Source of the DNA: Chlorops oryzae
Taxonomy: Eukaryota > Arthropoda > Insecta > Diptera > Chloropidae
Reading direction: 5' to 3'
Length of the DNA: 64,000 nucleotides
NCBI GenBank assembly: GCA_020466095.1
Contig: CM035809.1
Location: forward strand, 8,801,307 to 8,865,306
Part shown: positions 30,301-42,037 of the stretch, piece by piece
Layout of the letters: each line of letters opens with the position of its first letter
Position numbering within the stretch: the first letter of the stretch is position 1
Made by a program: the position numbers and the translations under genes
The notes under the pieces: generated by a model
The model's input: only the letters and a program-made list of their open reading frames with translations
What the model was told of the DNA's origin: nothing
Database searches by the model: none

Positions 30301-30565
30301 TTTTCTCCGTGTCTAAGGCTAAAACTTTGCTTCAGACAAGAAAGTAAAATATTAAACGTTTTGCGAGATATAGTCATAAGTAACTGCGCAACTTAATTCT
30401 CGGCCATACGTTTTCATATCGATTTTAAATTGACCTGTAGTCAATCTGACAAAATCAAATATTGGGCGTTGCTTCATTTACGAAGTACTTTCAGGAATTG
30501 CAGTCAAAACATATGTTTATATGTATCAGTGATGTCCAAACCTATACGTAAACATTCATGATTAT
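27379..30565. other. Non-coding stretch, including a complex pyrimidine-rich island
   Basis: Between about 28100 and 29750 the sequence is more complex and strongly T/C biased on plus, with GTTGTTGTT and TCTCTCTC microsatellites and direct CAGTTCAGTCCAGTC words (28815-28860). A minus frame at 28104-28643 (179 codons, Asn/Lys rich) is open, but its composition follows the repeats. The island could be regulatory or an untranslated exon. The flanks are plain AT-rich DNA. Confidence 0.4.
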
Positions 30566-30983
30566 CCCTGCAGTAATGAGCCGGTCAATTTCCTAATAAG
30601 GAATGGCCTTTGACCGATCCAAACCCTATCGGTTATATTAGGGCAGTTCGCTCCATCGAATTCGGCTAGCCGGCGGTCGGTAATAAACGGGCTGGTTTAA
30701 GGGTAGTCTGTAAATGACACTTTCATCAACTTAGAATATATATAAGAAATTTGTTGTTTATTTTCCTAATTCGACTAGCCTAAAACCAGACAAAGTTACG
30801 ACAATTGACCTCAAAAAACTGACATATGACCAGCCGTTTTGTGGACTAGCCCCTCCCCAAGGACAGGCCCATGTTAAAAAGGTCAGTTGAATACATTAGA
30901 ATTGGAATTAGCAAGGGACTAGTAGTGGTAACATGAGGGACTGACCGAAGGCCACACTTAGGTCAGTCCATATTTCTGCAGGG
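30566..30983. mobile_element. 418-bp CCCTGCAG-end element
   Basis: Termini CCCTGCAG / CTGCAGGG are flanked by the 2-bp duplication AT (30564-30565, 30984-30985). The interior repeats GGTCAGT, GACTAGT and GCCGGTC words. No tRNA-like module is present. A related, larger element with the same ends starts 61 bases further on. Confidence 0.8.
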
Positions 30984-31302
30984 ATGTGTGTGAATGCGCT
31001 GTCGACTTCGCTGTGAGTTACTCTGATTTGCATTGACGAAGATTCCCTGCAGTAATTCTGAGGTTAATTTCCACAAAGTCACTAGACCACGGTATGGACC
31101 TAACGTGACTAGTTAAAATGACGCTAGTTTTTTGTATGAAATGTGGCTGCAGCGGGACTAGATTCTTTTTAACCAGACAATGTCTAGTTAAAAAGAGATC
31201 TATGGAGCGTGAGTTTGAAAAGATTTTTATGCTTTGTGCTTACGAAGTATGAAAAAGTATTGTTTTGCTTTGAGTTCGCGTTATGATCACGAAACCAACA
31301 CG

Positions 31303-31374
31303 GCGTCTTTAGCTCAGTGATTGAAGCTATCGCTCGGCGCCCGCGATGGCCAGCGTTCGATTCCTGGCGTGAGT
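31303..31374 (+). other. tRNA-like Pol III module 1 of the 31045 element
   Basis: Box A TAGCTCAGTGATTGAAGC starts at 31310 and box B GTTCGATTCC spans 31355-31364. Between them ATCGC and GCGAT can pair as a five-base anticodon stem around a nine-base loop. A run of eleven T begins five bases after the module (31379-31389), a strong Pol III terminator. This is the best-preserved module in the window. Confidence 0.7.
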
Positions 31375-31621
31375 GATATTTTTTTTTTTGTTTTTTTTAA
31401 TTACGGTTTTTTATTTTTATGTCTTAATTTATTTTTTAATATTTTTTATTTTGTTCATCCATATTTTAATTTTGTTTTCTTTTTTAAATATTTAAAAAAT
31501 ATAAAATAAATAGGTAACTTATTTTTCAAGTAAAAAATTTTTTGAGTGCAAACTGCTTGTTTCATGAAAATCTGAGCAGCCATTAACTCAAGTTAGCATT
31601 TTGAACACGAAATTAAATTTG

Positions 31622-31693
31622 CCTCTTTGGCCCAGTGCGTTAAAGCGTTCACCTAGCCAGCCAGAGATCACCGGTTCGAGGCTCGGCCGAAGC
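31622..31693 (+). other. tRNA-like Pol III module 2 of the 31045 element
   Basis: Box A TGGCCCAGTGCGTTAAAGCG and box B GGTTCGAGGCT are correctly spaced and in the same orientation as module 1. The sequence after the module is A-rich (AAAAGAATTAAAAAAAG) rather than T-rich, so no near terminator is seen. Confidence 0.65.
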
Positions 31694-32006
31694 AAAAGAA
31701 TTAAAAAAAGACAAGGAGCTAAAAGAAGAAAAACTAATATGAACAAATAAATATAAAAAAATAAATATATAAAAATCTAATACAAAAAAAAGGCAAAATA
31801 TAAATGAAATTGTTTTTTTTCATTTTTGACCCAAAATCGACCCAACTGCGTATACTCCTGGTCTAGTCCACATGGGCAAAAAGTGTGACTAGTTATTTTC
31901 CAATGGCAGCACAATGTTAAATGTGTCAGTTCGTTCCATGCAAAAGTAAATTAAGTGGGACCAGTTATGGTGCCTTTTGGTCTACAAAGTCCCACTTACT
32001 GCAGGG

Positions 32007-34670
32007 TTGTTTTTTACACACACGAACGCAGCCGACCGGTTTTCGCACGAATCGGGATACGCTATACGTGTACGACTGCTGCGTCGGCAGAAATTTGTCT
32101 TGCAAGCACATGTGCTTGGGTAATCGAAAATTGGCCGACGCTGGTTTATATATATTCTTACCTATTATAAAACCAAAAAAAAATCCGAAAAATTCATGGC
32201 GTCCGATTTGGATGAAAATTTATATACTTATAGAATAAGTGAAAGATTCTAAGAATTTTGGCGTCAAAATTGTTTCAAGAAACGGATTACAACTAGTCTA
32301 GTTTTGGTCTAGTTCCAAACTGGTCCAAAAAGGACCAGTTTTTTAAAAAAATTTTAGTGCTAAAATTCTTAGAATTTTTCCATGCGTTTTTCGGATTTTT
32401 TTGGTTTTTGGTCCATAACTCTCTAAACTTCCTCTAGCCCACCAATTTTTTTTTTTTGGGTTAACGTCTTATAATTGTTCTATATACCACTGTGGAAAAT
32501 ATAAGCACTATCAAAGCACTCTTTCTCTGGACACGCCACTGATTTAAGTATATAATACTATTTAGATTCGATAACCTCAAAAATGTGTCGCTGTGTTACT
32601 ATTTATTATAAAGTTAATAAAGGTATTTTTTCAAATTGTCCATTGGGCCTTATTGGTTCACAATTAAATGTGAGTTAAAAACGTTCATTAACATGTTGAA
32701 TGCAGCGCATTAGAAACATTTTCCATGTGACCTTTTCCCGCTTGGTGGCAAGTGGACTAGATAGACTAAAGACTAGCCGCTAAAAAAAATGCCACAAAAA
32801 ATCCGGAAAAAAAAATGAAAAGAAAATATGAAGTCAAAAGGCTTCGATTTAGATTGTGGAGAGGATTTGTCATGCTCATCCGTCATCGACATTTGTTGCA
32901 ATTCATCGCAACACTATGAATGCGCCCATGATGAGGGGCGTGCTGTTGCGGGCTCAAGTAAAAGTGCGAGTGCAAAGTGCATTGCAGTGAAGTGAAGTGT
33001 GGAGTACAGTGCAGTGCAGTGAGAAGAGATGAGGATGAGAAGGCACAGGTGAGGAGGCACACTCCAGCGAGTGTTGAGCGATGTTTCCAGTGCTCCCAAT
33101 ACATCATAATGATGCACCGCTCCGTGTGAATACGCGAGTGAAATGAATGAATGAATGAACGACTGAATGAATGAAAGAAAGAATCGGATGAAATAAATGA
33201 GAGTGTATGTATGTTTGTACGTATGTATTATTGGTGTGAATGCTTGCATGTGCATCGGTGTGCTGCTTTTGTTGGATGAAAGGTACTCATTCGTTCATTT
33301 ATTGATGCGATGGCTGCAAGTGAATTCGTTGAATGCAGGTAAACGTGGCGAATGCGGTTGGTTGTTTGGTTGGTTGGTTGCTGTTGTTGTTGTTGTTTTT
33401 GGGGCCACGAATTTCTAATTTCTATGACAGATTTTGTTGTTGCACAAAAATATATCCATTCGCACGCAAACTCACACACACGAAATATCTATTGAAAAAG
33501 CTCGAGGTAGAAGGGTGAAACGGGCGGAAAGGGCTTCCGCACGCACGTACAATGGGACCCAACTGAATAGAAGCACGAACGTGTAAGTGTTTGTGTGAGG
33601 GCGTGTGTGTGTGTGTGTGTCGAAGGGCGCCCTGTGTGGATGCATTTATTCATGCTGACATCCTGTGGAAACCGGAATTCATATCCTTTTGAAATTAAAC
33701 TTTTAATTAGACTTGCAGCGCGCTTAATTCTGCACTCAAAGTGCATTGTAAATTGATTTGACGGAGCCGGGTATGCTGGAAATGTGGAAATGTGCGCGCC
33801 CAGGCAGCCAATGGAACACCAACAACCATTGCTTGAAAAGGGACGGAAGGGCCAAATTGCTGGTTTGCTTAGTGTTAACGCCGGTGTGCGGAATTGAAAC
33901 TGGGTTAATCGTAACAATGTGTGAAAGCGCTATAATCGCTCATACCGGTGTGTGCGTGTGTGTGAGAGTGTGTTTGATTGTGTGTATGAAAGCTGGTGAT
34001 TGTGAGGCGTTGTAGTGCAGGGAAATAATTTGATTTTGTGATTTTGCCTTTTTGCATTTTTACGTGGAAAACTTGGGGTTTTTTTTTTCTATGTTTTGCG
34101 TTCGCCACGAGCAAAAATGATTGTCTCGGATTACGGCGCAGCAGCGTTTTGCACGCGAAGAGAGCGCACGGTGCAATCAGGGGAGGGGAAATGTGGAGGA
34201 GAGTGCTTGTTTTTTTGTGGTTTTTCGCATTTTAATTTTCACAAAAAAAAATAAATAAAAAAAAACAAAAAGAAAAAGGCAAAAAAGTTCATGACAAAGT
34301 GAACTTGACATGATTTTTGCGTTTTTATTGAAGTTTATTTTTAAACTCTCTTACTTTGTACTATTTGAAGTGCACTTTAGACAACTATAATTATAGAGGG
34401 TCGCTTTGAAAGTGTTGCAACAACTGCGCGGAGCCGTGAGAAATAAACTGGGCCTGCGGAGTTGCAAAAGTGAAATTTATTGTGTCGAAAGGTGGTGCGA
34501 GAAATTTGGAAGTTTGAAGGAATTGTGTGAAAAATGTTTTGTCGAATTTTTGAATGTAGTTTTTGAGTAATCCGTGTATTTTTCTCGGGTTTTTAGGTGT
34601 GTGTTTTTTTTTAATGTTATTTGTTTTTTTTTAATTCTAATTTTAATTTTAATTTTAATTTTTTTTTTTT

Positions 34671-34707
<37 letters not shown>

Positions 34708-34740
34708 TTTTAACACAAAAACTTCTCTCGGAACTCTCCA
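32007..34740. other. Non-coding stretch with a complex island
   Basis: From about 32850 to 34250 the sequence is unusually complex for this region, with GTGCAGTGCAGTG, AATGAATGAATG, GTTGGTTGGTTG, (TGT)n and (GT)n (33605-33620) patches. Several frames are open on minus (for example 33489-33917), but they follow repeats and carry no motif. A T-homopolymer of more than 50 bases with few interruptions lies at 34658-34701. The island may be a regulatory block of a large intron. Confidence 0.4.
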
Positions 34741-34792
34741 TTGAATGGAGTTTTTATTCCAAAAAAATTAAGGGGGTTAAAGTCACGCGAGT

Positions 34793-35235
34793 CTTCTTAT
34801 TCTTGCGTTTTAAAAGTCCCGGCCTATCCCGAGTTCCGTAAAAAGCGACCCATTCCTCCATTTTGTCCTATCGCTTGCATCCTCCACGGTAAGTTCTACA
34901 GCCTCGAGGTCCCACTTTACTGTGTCCATCCAACGATTTTTCAGACGCCCTCTTTGCCTGCAACCTTGTATTTTTCTTGTGTAGCCCTTTTTCGCCAAGC
35001 TTTCCCCATTTGCTCTCAGGACGTGTCTATACAATCGTAGCCTTGTTTCCCGCCATTTTCCCAATAATTGGAGCAACTCCGCAGCGGCTACGAATGTCCG
35101 AGTTTGGAACATGGTCAAGACGGCTCAGTCCGGATGTCCAGCGAAGCGCCTTTGTTACCATTATACTAAATCTTCTTTCTGCTACTTTCGTTAAGGGTAG
35201 ACACTCAGAACTATAAAGAGCGACAGGCCTGATAT
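34793..35235 (-). pseudogene. Decayed C-terminal fragment of a non-LTR retrotransposon reverse transcriptase
   Basis: On minus, one frame gives SSECLPLTKVAERRFS then RWTSGLSRLDHVPNSDIRSR and GVAPIIGKM. A second frame continues with RLRLYRHVLRANGESLAKKG, QRGRLKNRWMDTVKWDLEAV and ASDRTKWR. These are the characteristic tail motifs of LINE (RTE-like) reverse transcriptases ('RMLRWMLG...RDHIRNEDIR', 'GHVLRR', 'GRPKKRW', 'DR..WR'). A frameshift at the GKM/GKW junction breaks the protein. Direct repeats AGTCACGCGAGT (34781-34792 and 35236-35247) flank the fragment and look like its target duplication, so this is a 5'-truncated insertion. Confidence 0.75.
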
Positions 35236-35247
35236 AGTCACGCGAGT

Positions 35248-37330
35248 GAGACTATACAATATCTAAAAAATTTTTAACCAGCTAGCTATGTATGCTTGAA
35301 TAGTTTTCAAATCAGGCCCCAATGCCACGACGAAGTACTAACAAACTAAGACAAAGTATTTTGGATGTTTTCAAGACTAAAAAGGCCCACTTCTTATCAA
35401 TTTCTTTATGAAAATCTCCCTTCTGCCACGCCCACTTTTCAAACTTTTTTGTCTTAAAATATGTTCCCATATCAATTTGATTATTAAAATATTAAAAAAT
35501 TTAGATTTTAAAACGAATTCTATGGTTTTCAGAACATATCCCAGTGCTGGAAGTACCCCAAAAAATGACGACTCTGATCACTTATACTTATATACATTTT
35601 GTGTGGCCTATTTTGACTGGTTCTGGTTATTATAACCAGAGTGAATAAATGCTTGTTTTTGCATACGTCCTACCATTTTTGCATATTTTAGTAGTGCGAG
35701 CTATTTTCTTGCCAAAAACTATTTTTTGTGCATATTTCCCATATTTTTGGTTAATTGTACTAATTTAAATGCCTTTTCCTACCTAATTTCCCAAAAAAAA
35801 ATCAACAATGTTGAGCTGTTTTCATTTCTGCTTTATTGCTTTCCTTTGTCAATGACTCTTTTAAGGGCTGTGTCCAATGCTGGCGTTTACGTTTGAGTGT
35901 GTTTTCAAATTTTGCCCCCTTACCTCTTCAGACGTTGAACGATATTTTTCATTGTATAAAAACCTTTTAAGCGAGAAGCGCCAACATTTTTTGTTTGAAA
36001 ATGGAAAACAAAATCTAGTCATATATTTTAATAAGTTCACTGAATAAAAAATAAATTTTAACTGCATATTTTTTGGACTATTTTCCTTGTTTTTTCGAGC
36101 TTTTTATAGCGCTTATTTTTTGGGGTTTTTCGGCTTTTTTTTACTCACTCTGATTATAACCATAAAACATCATCTCAATTGAATATTTTGCTTTGATCAC
36201 AATCAAAAGAATCCGGAACTGGAATGCTTCCCCTATCGAAAAAAGCCATTAATTCTCTATCGCTTAGTTTATGGAAATGAAACTTATGCCCCTATTATGA
36301 ATTATAACCGGTTGTAGTTGTATTTTTTTTATAACTCATCGTAACTTTTGTGCTTTTGCAATAATTAATTCAAACGTAAATTTGTATACCTACTTATAAA
36401 CAAGGCTATATTCAGAAAGTTTTATTTTTGGCTTATAATGGCACATATTGGCTGAAAACCGAACTGAAAAAACCTGAAGACAGTCTAGTGTTAATTCACA
36501 ATAGGGGGTTAGTTCTCGTCCTTTGAAAGTGGTCAATCTCAAGCTCATTGCTTCGTTACATGCAAATAAGTAAAATAACGAAATATTTAACAAGAGCTCT
36601 TCCAATGGCTCGTGGTCATTTTAGTACCAAAAAACCTATCATTCCTAGAAATACCTAAAGGAAATGCATTCGGCTGAATAAAATTTCAAAAGAAAAATAA
36701 TTTGAATCTGCAGATCTACTGAATTGCCCAAAATTTTTTATTTATTCCCAGCTGAGCTGGGAAAAGATTCTCCTCCACTTTTTAAACATTAGAACTCTTA
36801 TCTACACCTCAGCTTAGGAAGAGCACAAAATCCGTAACTGATTCGATTTCCCACATTTGCTTATCGCACTTCTCTGTACGCCAATCCTACTTGTAGATCA
36901 TCGAATTTGTCTAGGGGCGCGTGAAACGCTCAACGCTCAACGTCTTGCTGCTAAAATTTCCAAAAATCAAAACAATGCGCCCAGGTTCGTTCACTCATTC
37001 TTTGCATTCTTCCCTCCGCCTGTCAGTCGGCAGCTTCTTTTATTCATCCATTCATGCAATCATTCATTCATTCCGTTCTGTTCGGTTTCGTTCGGTTCAG
37101 TTCGGTTTGGACCTTTGTCCATTGCAGCGTCAGGCTTGCGGCCATTGATATCAGAACCCAAAGTTGATTGCAACAAGTCAAAAGAGGCATTCAAGCGTAT
37201 TGCCTTCGCTTTAACAAAAACAAAAACAATAATGGGTGCGCTGGGCAAAGGCAATGGTTGCGAACAGTAACAATAAGAGTGGAAGTAACATACGAATAAA
37301 TGAAATAAATATCTGTGTATCTTCAAGTGA
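35248..37330. other. Non-coding stretch with no recognised gene
   Basis: It includes a diverged copy of the CACGCCCACTTTTCAAA unit (about 35426-35570) and a 225-base element with ends CCCCTATTATGAATTA / TTAATTCACAATAGGGG (about 36285-36507), for which I found no clear duplication. A small complex island (about 36850-37270) has CATTCATTCATTC and TTCGGTTCGGTT runs. No coding exon was recognised. Confidence 0.4.
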
Positions 37331-38860
37331 GTAATCAAAAAAAAATTAAATAAAAAAAAATAAATTCAAAAATATAAAAAAAACAAAAAAAATTAAATAA
37401 ATAAACTAAATCCAAAAAATGTAACAAAAAGTATTAATAAATAATATATGTAAATAAGATATAAGCTTATAAATAAAATATATAGATATAAAAATAGCTA
37501 AAATATGAATAAAAGTAATAAAAAAATACAAAATAAATAAAAAATTTAATAACTTATATAAAAAATAAAAACAATATAAAAAATAAAAACAATATAAAAA
37601 AATTAAATATAAAAAATAATATAAAAAATAATATAAAAAATAAAAATATAAAAAATAAAAATATAAAAATGATATGAAAGATTAAATCTTATAAAAAAAT
37701 TATAAAATAAAATAAAAAACTAATAAAAACAAGTAAAATAAAAAAAATAAATAAAAAAAATTAAAAAAAAAAATAAGTAAAAAAAACTATAAGTAAAATA
37801 AAAACATAACATTTAAAAAAAAACAACATTTAAAAAAACTAAAATAAAATAAAAAAATAATATTTAAAATATTAAAAATATTATTTAAAATAAAAAAATA
37901 ATATTTAAAATAAAAAAATAATAATTATAAAATAATATAAATAAAATAAAAAATTTAAAAATAATATAAATAAAATAAAAAATTTAAAATAATATAAATA
38001 TAAATAAAAAATTTAAAATAATATAAATAAAATAAAAAATTTAAAAAATTTAAAAATTAATAAAAATCAAAAAATTATAAAAAATTATAAAAAATCAAAA
38101 AATTATAAAAATTAAAAAAATTATAAAAATAAAAAAATTATAAAAATAAAAAAATTATAAAAATAAAAAAATTATAAAAATAAAAAAAATTTTAAAATAA
38201 AAAAATTATATAAAAATAAAAAAATTATAAAAATAAAAAAATTATAAAAATAAAAAAATTATAAAAATAAAAATAAAAAAATTATAAAAATAAAAATAAA
38301 AAAATTATAAAAATAAAAAACTTAAAAAAATAAAAATTAAAAAAATAAAAATTTTAAAAAATAAAAATTAAAAAAAGTTAAAAAAATAAATTAAATAAAA
38401 AATGAAAAAATATTAAAAAAAAAAAAATAAAAAATAAAAAAATAAAAAAATAAAAAAAATAAAAAAATACTTATAAAAAAAATAAACAAAATAAAATAAA
38501 TAAAACAATTAAAATAAAAACATAAATAAAAAAATATATGATAAAAAAATTAAAAAAAAAAAAGTAAATTTAAAAAAATTAATAAAAATTAAATAATTAA
38601 ATAAATAAAAAACATAAAAAAATTAATAAGAAATATATAAAAATAAATAAGCTAATTAAAAAAAAAAAAAAATTTGAAAAATAATTATGTAGGTACTTAT
38701 TACAAAAAGTACAAAAAAGAAAAAAAATAAATAAAAAAATTATTTTTTAATTAGAAAAATAAATAAAAAAATATTAAAGAAAAAAAAAAAATATAAAGAA
38801 ACTAAAAAATAAGAAATACAAAAAAAAAAAGTCTAAAATGAAAAAAATATTTTTTTACTA
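37331..38860. repeat. 1.5-kb A-rich, almost G/C-free tract
   Basis: The plus strand is almost only A and T, with A strongly in excess. It is organised as drifting short tandem words such as ATAAAAAATTTAAA and AAATTATAAAAATAAA. G and C are nearly absent for long stretches. This looks like an expanded AT-microsatellite field rather than a gene or element. Its length may be unreliable in an assembly. Confidence 0.85.
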
Positions 38861-41367
38861 CCATTTAGTACCATAAATGTCAACCACGAAGGTTCTTCGA
38901 ACTAATGGATCCATTTTAGTTTGACATTTCATTTGCTCAGTATGCCATCTGCTGGCTCCCCTTGGGTATGCCCTTTAATGAAGATTCGAATCATAATCAC
39001 ATTTGGTATTTCTGAATGATCAACTAAAAATTTAACTAGGTCTCTGTTTCCTTACCTGAATGTCTGATGACGGACTGACGACTGAGTTGGTTCATTGATC
39101 AGCTGCAGTATATTTGCTCCAAAAACCAACTGAAGTGCATTGAATTCAAGAGTCTAAGAATTCATCGACAGCATGTGGGCTCAAAATATTCGGTTGTCTC
39201 TCTCTGTCTCTGTCTATGTTTCTTCTGAGGTGCATTTCTGTGTTATTCTTCGTTATTAAGTGAGGGAGGCTCAAGCAAACCAAGATTCAAGCTATTCATG
39301 CAACCGTTCCCATCGAAACATGTGGCAGATATTGTACTTGTTCAAAATATAAATGCTGCTAGCTGACATAAATATGCTGAACTCATTCACAGTGGGACCA
39401 AGTGGATTTTTTTTCGTTTTTAAAATGATTCATTTCTTACTTAATGCAATTAACAATAGTCTTCTGGGCTAAACTATCGAAAGCCGGCACAGTGGGAAAA
39501 TTTTTATTAAATTTTAAATTAAAAAATTTTTTTTAAATTAATTTTATTTGTGTTTTATGGTTCAATAAATCTTCATTTGCAACAAAATCAGCTATTCGAA
39601 ATAATAAAAATTTCTAATTAGCTTAAAATTAATTAAAATTTATATATATTAATTTTTTTAATATTTCCCTTTCTCGCTACAAAAATGAAGTTTTAAATGA
39701 AGTGTTAAAAGAGATGTGCAATGAGAGTTCGATTATCTGTAATGAGCCTTCAAGTAGCGAAAGAACGAAAAAGTTTTATCGTTTTCCTACATGTGTTTGG
39801 TATAGGAAATTTACTTAATATTTTTTATTGAAAATTTCTCCAATTTTGAACCACTGTAAAGCTAAACGCTTGCAGCTGATGATGCTATGACAATCGGAGA
39901 AGTTTAATTGTTCCTCGGTTTTGCGATGATGAAGCGATTCATGAAAGTGGAGCTCCAGCAAAACATACCGCATTTCACTGCATCGAAGCCGCACGCCGCA
40001 TTCAGCAAAACGAGACGCGATCTGCTCCTAAGGCAACCATTATTTTCCTTCAGTTTCGATGGTACACAAGGCGTCACTTGACTAGTGCCGCTCCAGTTGC
40101 CATGATGTCACTTGACGCCGCCTTTTCCGAGTTCGCATTCGCTGACGATTTGTCCTCGATTCGCTTCTTCCCGTTCCACGTTGAGGTACTTAAATTCCAA
40201 TGCAGAATACGGAATATTTATAGGAAGGATACGAGGCGCGTCTTCGACTTTTCACTTCGATTGTTTACCTTTGAAAGTTTTGCGTCATGCCATCGAGAGA
40301 ATGAGTGAAGAATGAGAGAGTGTTAGCGAGAGACACAGAGGGAGAGAATAAGGGAAGCGCATTGGGAAGAACACGATGGCATAGCACAGCATATGACAGC
40401 ACGGCACGCGGCGCGGCGAGGCGCGACAGGAAACATTTCGTTTCGTGGTCTTCCACAGTCGAGTGTTGGCCCTGCGGCATAGCTTTTTATGCAAATAAGC
40501 ATCGAGCGAATCCACGAATGCCACATTCACTTGCCCAAGTCGGGGATCAAAAGGACCATTTTTCCATTTATTTGAGCTGTTTTTTTTATTTTTTTTTTTT
40601 TTTTTTTTGTTTTGCTTTATATTTTTGTGCTCCATTTCACGATTAACGCTTTAGGGGAAACAAGGAGACAGCTCTCAATGACGAGAAATTGAAGAGGAAA
40701 ATTCCGAGTGTCCAGTGTAGATGCCACAACAAAGTCCTTGCTGCGGTCCCTGTTGGTGTTGTAATTGTTGTTTTTGTTTCCGCTTTTATTTTGTTTTTAT
40801 TGCTGCTGTTTTGAATTTCTTCCTTTTTCCGTAACTCATTTTCCGCTTGATTTTATAGCATTTACTCAGTTGATTGGATGGCTGACTACCGCAGGATGCA
40901 AGCATCCTAGCCAGCAGGTAAAAGGAATGAACAAACGACAGAGCGAACAAACGAACGATCGAACGAATGAACGAAGTGGTCCTCCGGATGTGCTTGCTCC
41001 ATAATCAAATTCAAATTGATGAAAATCCTTTTTAAATGAAAAATTTGATTTCACTTCGAATTCGTTCACTTATTTATTTCTTGTTTTATTTTCTTTTAAA
41101 AATTTATTGATTTATTGGCGATGAAGGGGGAGCTGCCTTCCTTATTTCGTTTTAATAAATTCAAATAGCGGAAATACGCTTCCTGAGAATTTTCGTGGAG
41201 CTCCATTTGATTGCCACTGCACTTCGTTTGCGTTGAAAGCGCTTCAGGAAGTATCCTTTCTTTTTTTCTTTCTTCTTTTCATTTTGCTCCATGCAAATAT
41301 TTTCTTTCATCGAAATTAATTTGTTTTGCTGAAAGAGGAACATTTTATTGAATTAGTTAAGTTCTTA
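38861..41367. other. Non-coding stretch with a complex island
   Basis: Sequence from about 39860 to 41100 is of higher complexity and G/C, including GGCACGCGGCGCGGCGAGGC (about 40403) and a T-homopolymer at 40586-40608. The frames at 40078-40308 (plus) and 40285-40635 (minus) have no family motif. It may be a regulatory island. Confidence 0.4.
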
Positions 41368-41689
41368 CACCGAGAGAAAAAGGTAGTTATATTAACTGAA
41401 AAGGCAGGTTAAAATAACCGAGTTCACCGTTAATTCTTAGCTTATGTATAGTAGCGGTCGATTCAACAGTACAAACACAGTCAATAGGGACATAACTACC
41501 TGGTGGTTGATATAACTGTCTCGCGGTTAAATCAACTGTCACCAGCGACTGGAAAAAAAAATTTATTTTTTGCTTTGACTTTTTTTTTATCTTCTTTTAT
41601 TAATTTTTTTTTTTATTAAATTATTATATTTTTTCTTTATTTATTTGTTTCTTTTTAAATCTTTTTCTCTTTCATCTCTTTAAATTTTC

Positions 41690-41764
41690 TCGCCTTGGCC
41701 GAGCCTTGAACCGCTGACCACCAGATCGCTGGGCGAACGTCTTAACCATTACGCTAAACGAACG
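41690..41764 (-). other. tRNA-like Pol III module 1 of the 41368 element
   Basis: On minus, box A TTAGCGTAATGGTTAAG (plus 41741-41757) and box B GGTTCAAGGCTC (plus 41701-41712) are well placed, with TTCGCCCAGCGATCTGG between them. No T-run follows at once. Confidence 0.65.
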
Positions 41765-41954
41765 AATTTAATTTGTTGGTCAAAACGCTCACTTGAGCTT
41801 ATGGTTGCAAAATTTTTTGCTTGAAATAACCATTAAAAAAAATTAAATAAATTAAAATCTTAAAAATTTAGGAGAAAATTTTTGCCTTAAAAAACAACTA
41901 CACTCTGAACAAAAAAAAAAAAAACTGTAATTAAAAAAAAAAATTCCAGAAAAA

Positions 41955-42037
41955 TTCCCGCCGCCAGCAGGGATAGAACCCCGAATCTCACGACGGTCAA
42001 CTCACAGCTTAAACAACTGAGCTATTGCACACTCCGG
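41955..42037 (-). other. tRNA-like Pol III module 2 of the 41368 element
   Basis: On minus, box A TAGCTCAGTTGTTTAAGC (plus 42007-42024) is a near-perfect consensus and box B GGGGTTCTATCCC is good. TTTTT and then an 11-base T-run follow within 25 bases. The putative acceptor arms do not pair. Confidence 0.7.

Larger units (their letters stand above)
31045..32006. mobile_element. 962-bp CCCTGCAGTAA-end element with two tRNA-like modules
   Basis: Termini CCCTGCAGTAA / TTACTGCAGGG are flanked by the 2-bp duplication TT (31043-31044, 32007-32008). Near both ends are GACTAGTTAAAA and GGGACTAG/CTAGTCC words in both orientations. Two plus-strand tRNA-like modules lie at 31303-31374 and 31622-31693 within A/T-rich spacers. 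There is no transposase frame. CTAGTC words continue to about 32780, so more related sequence may flank it. Confidence 0.85.

Noticed and set aside
31303..31374. Calling the tRNA-like modules as functional tRNA genes
   Set aside because: Acceptor arms do not pair where checked, T arms are imperfect, and the modules lie within mobile elements.
33489..33917. 142-codon minus frame
   Set aside because: Open by chance in a GT/CA-rich block; its composition (THTHTHA) reflects the microsatellite and no domain is seen.
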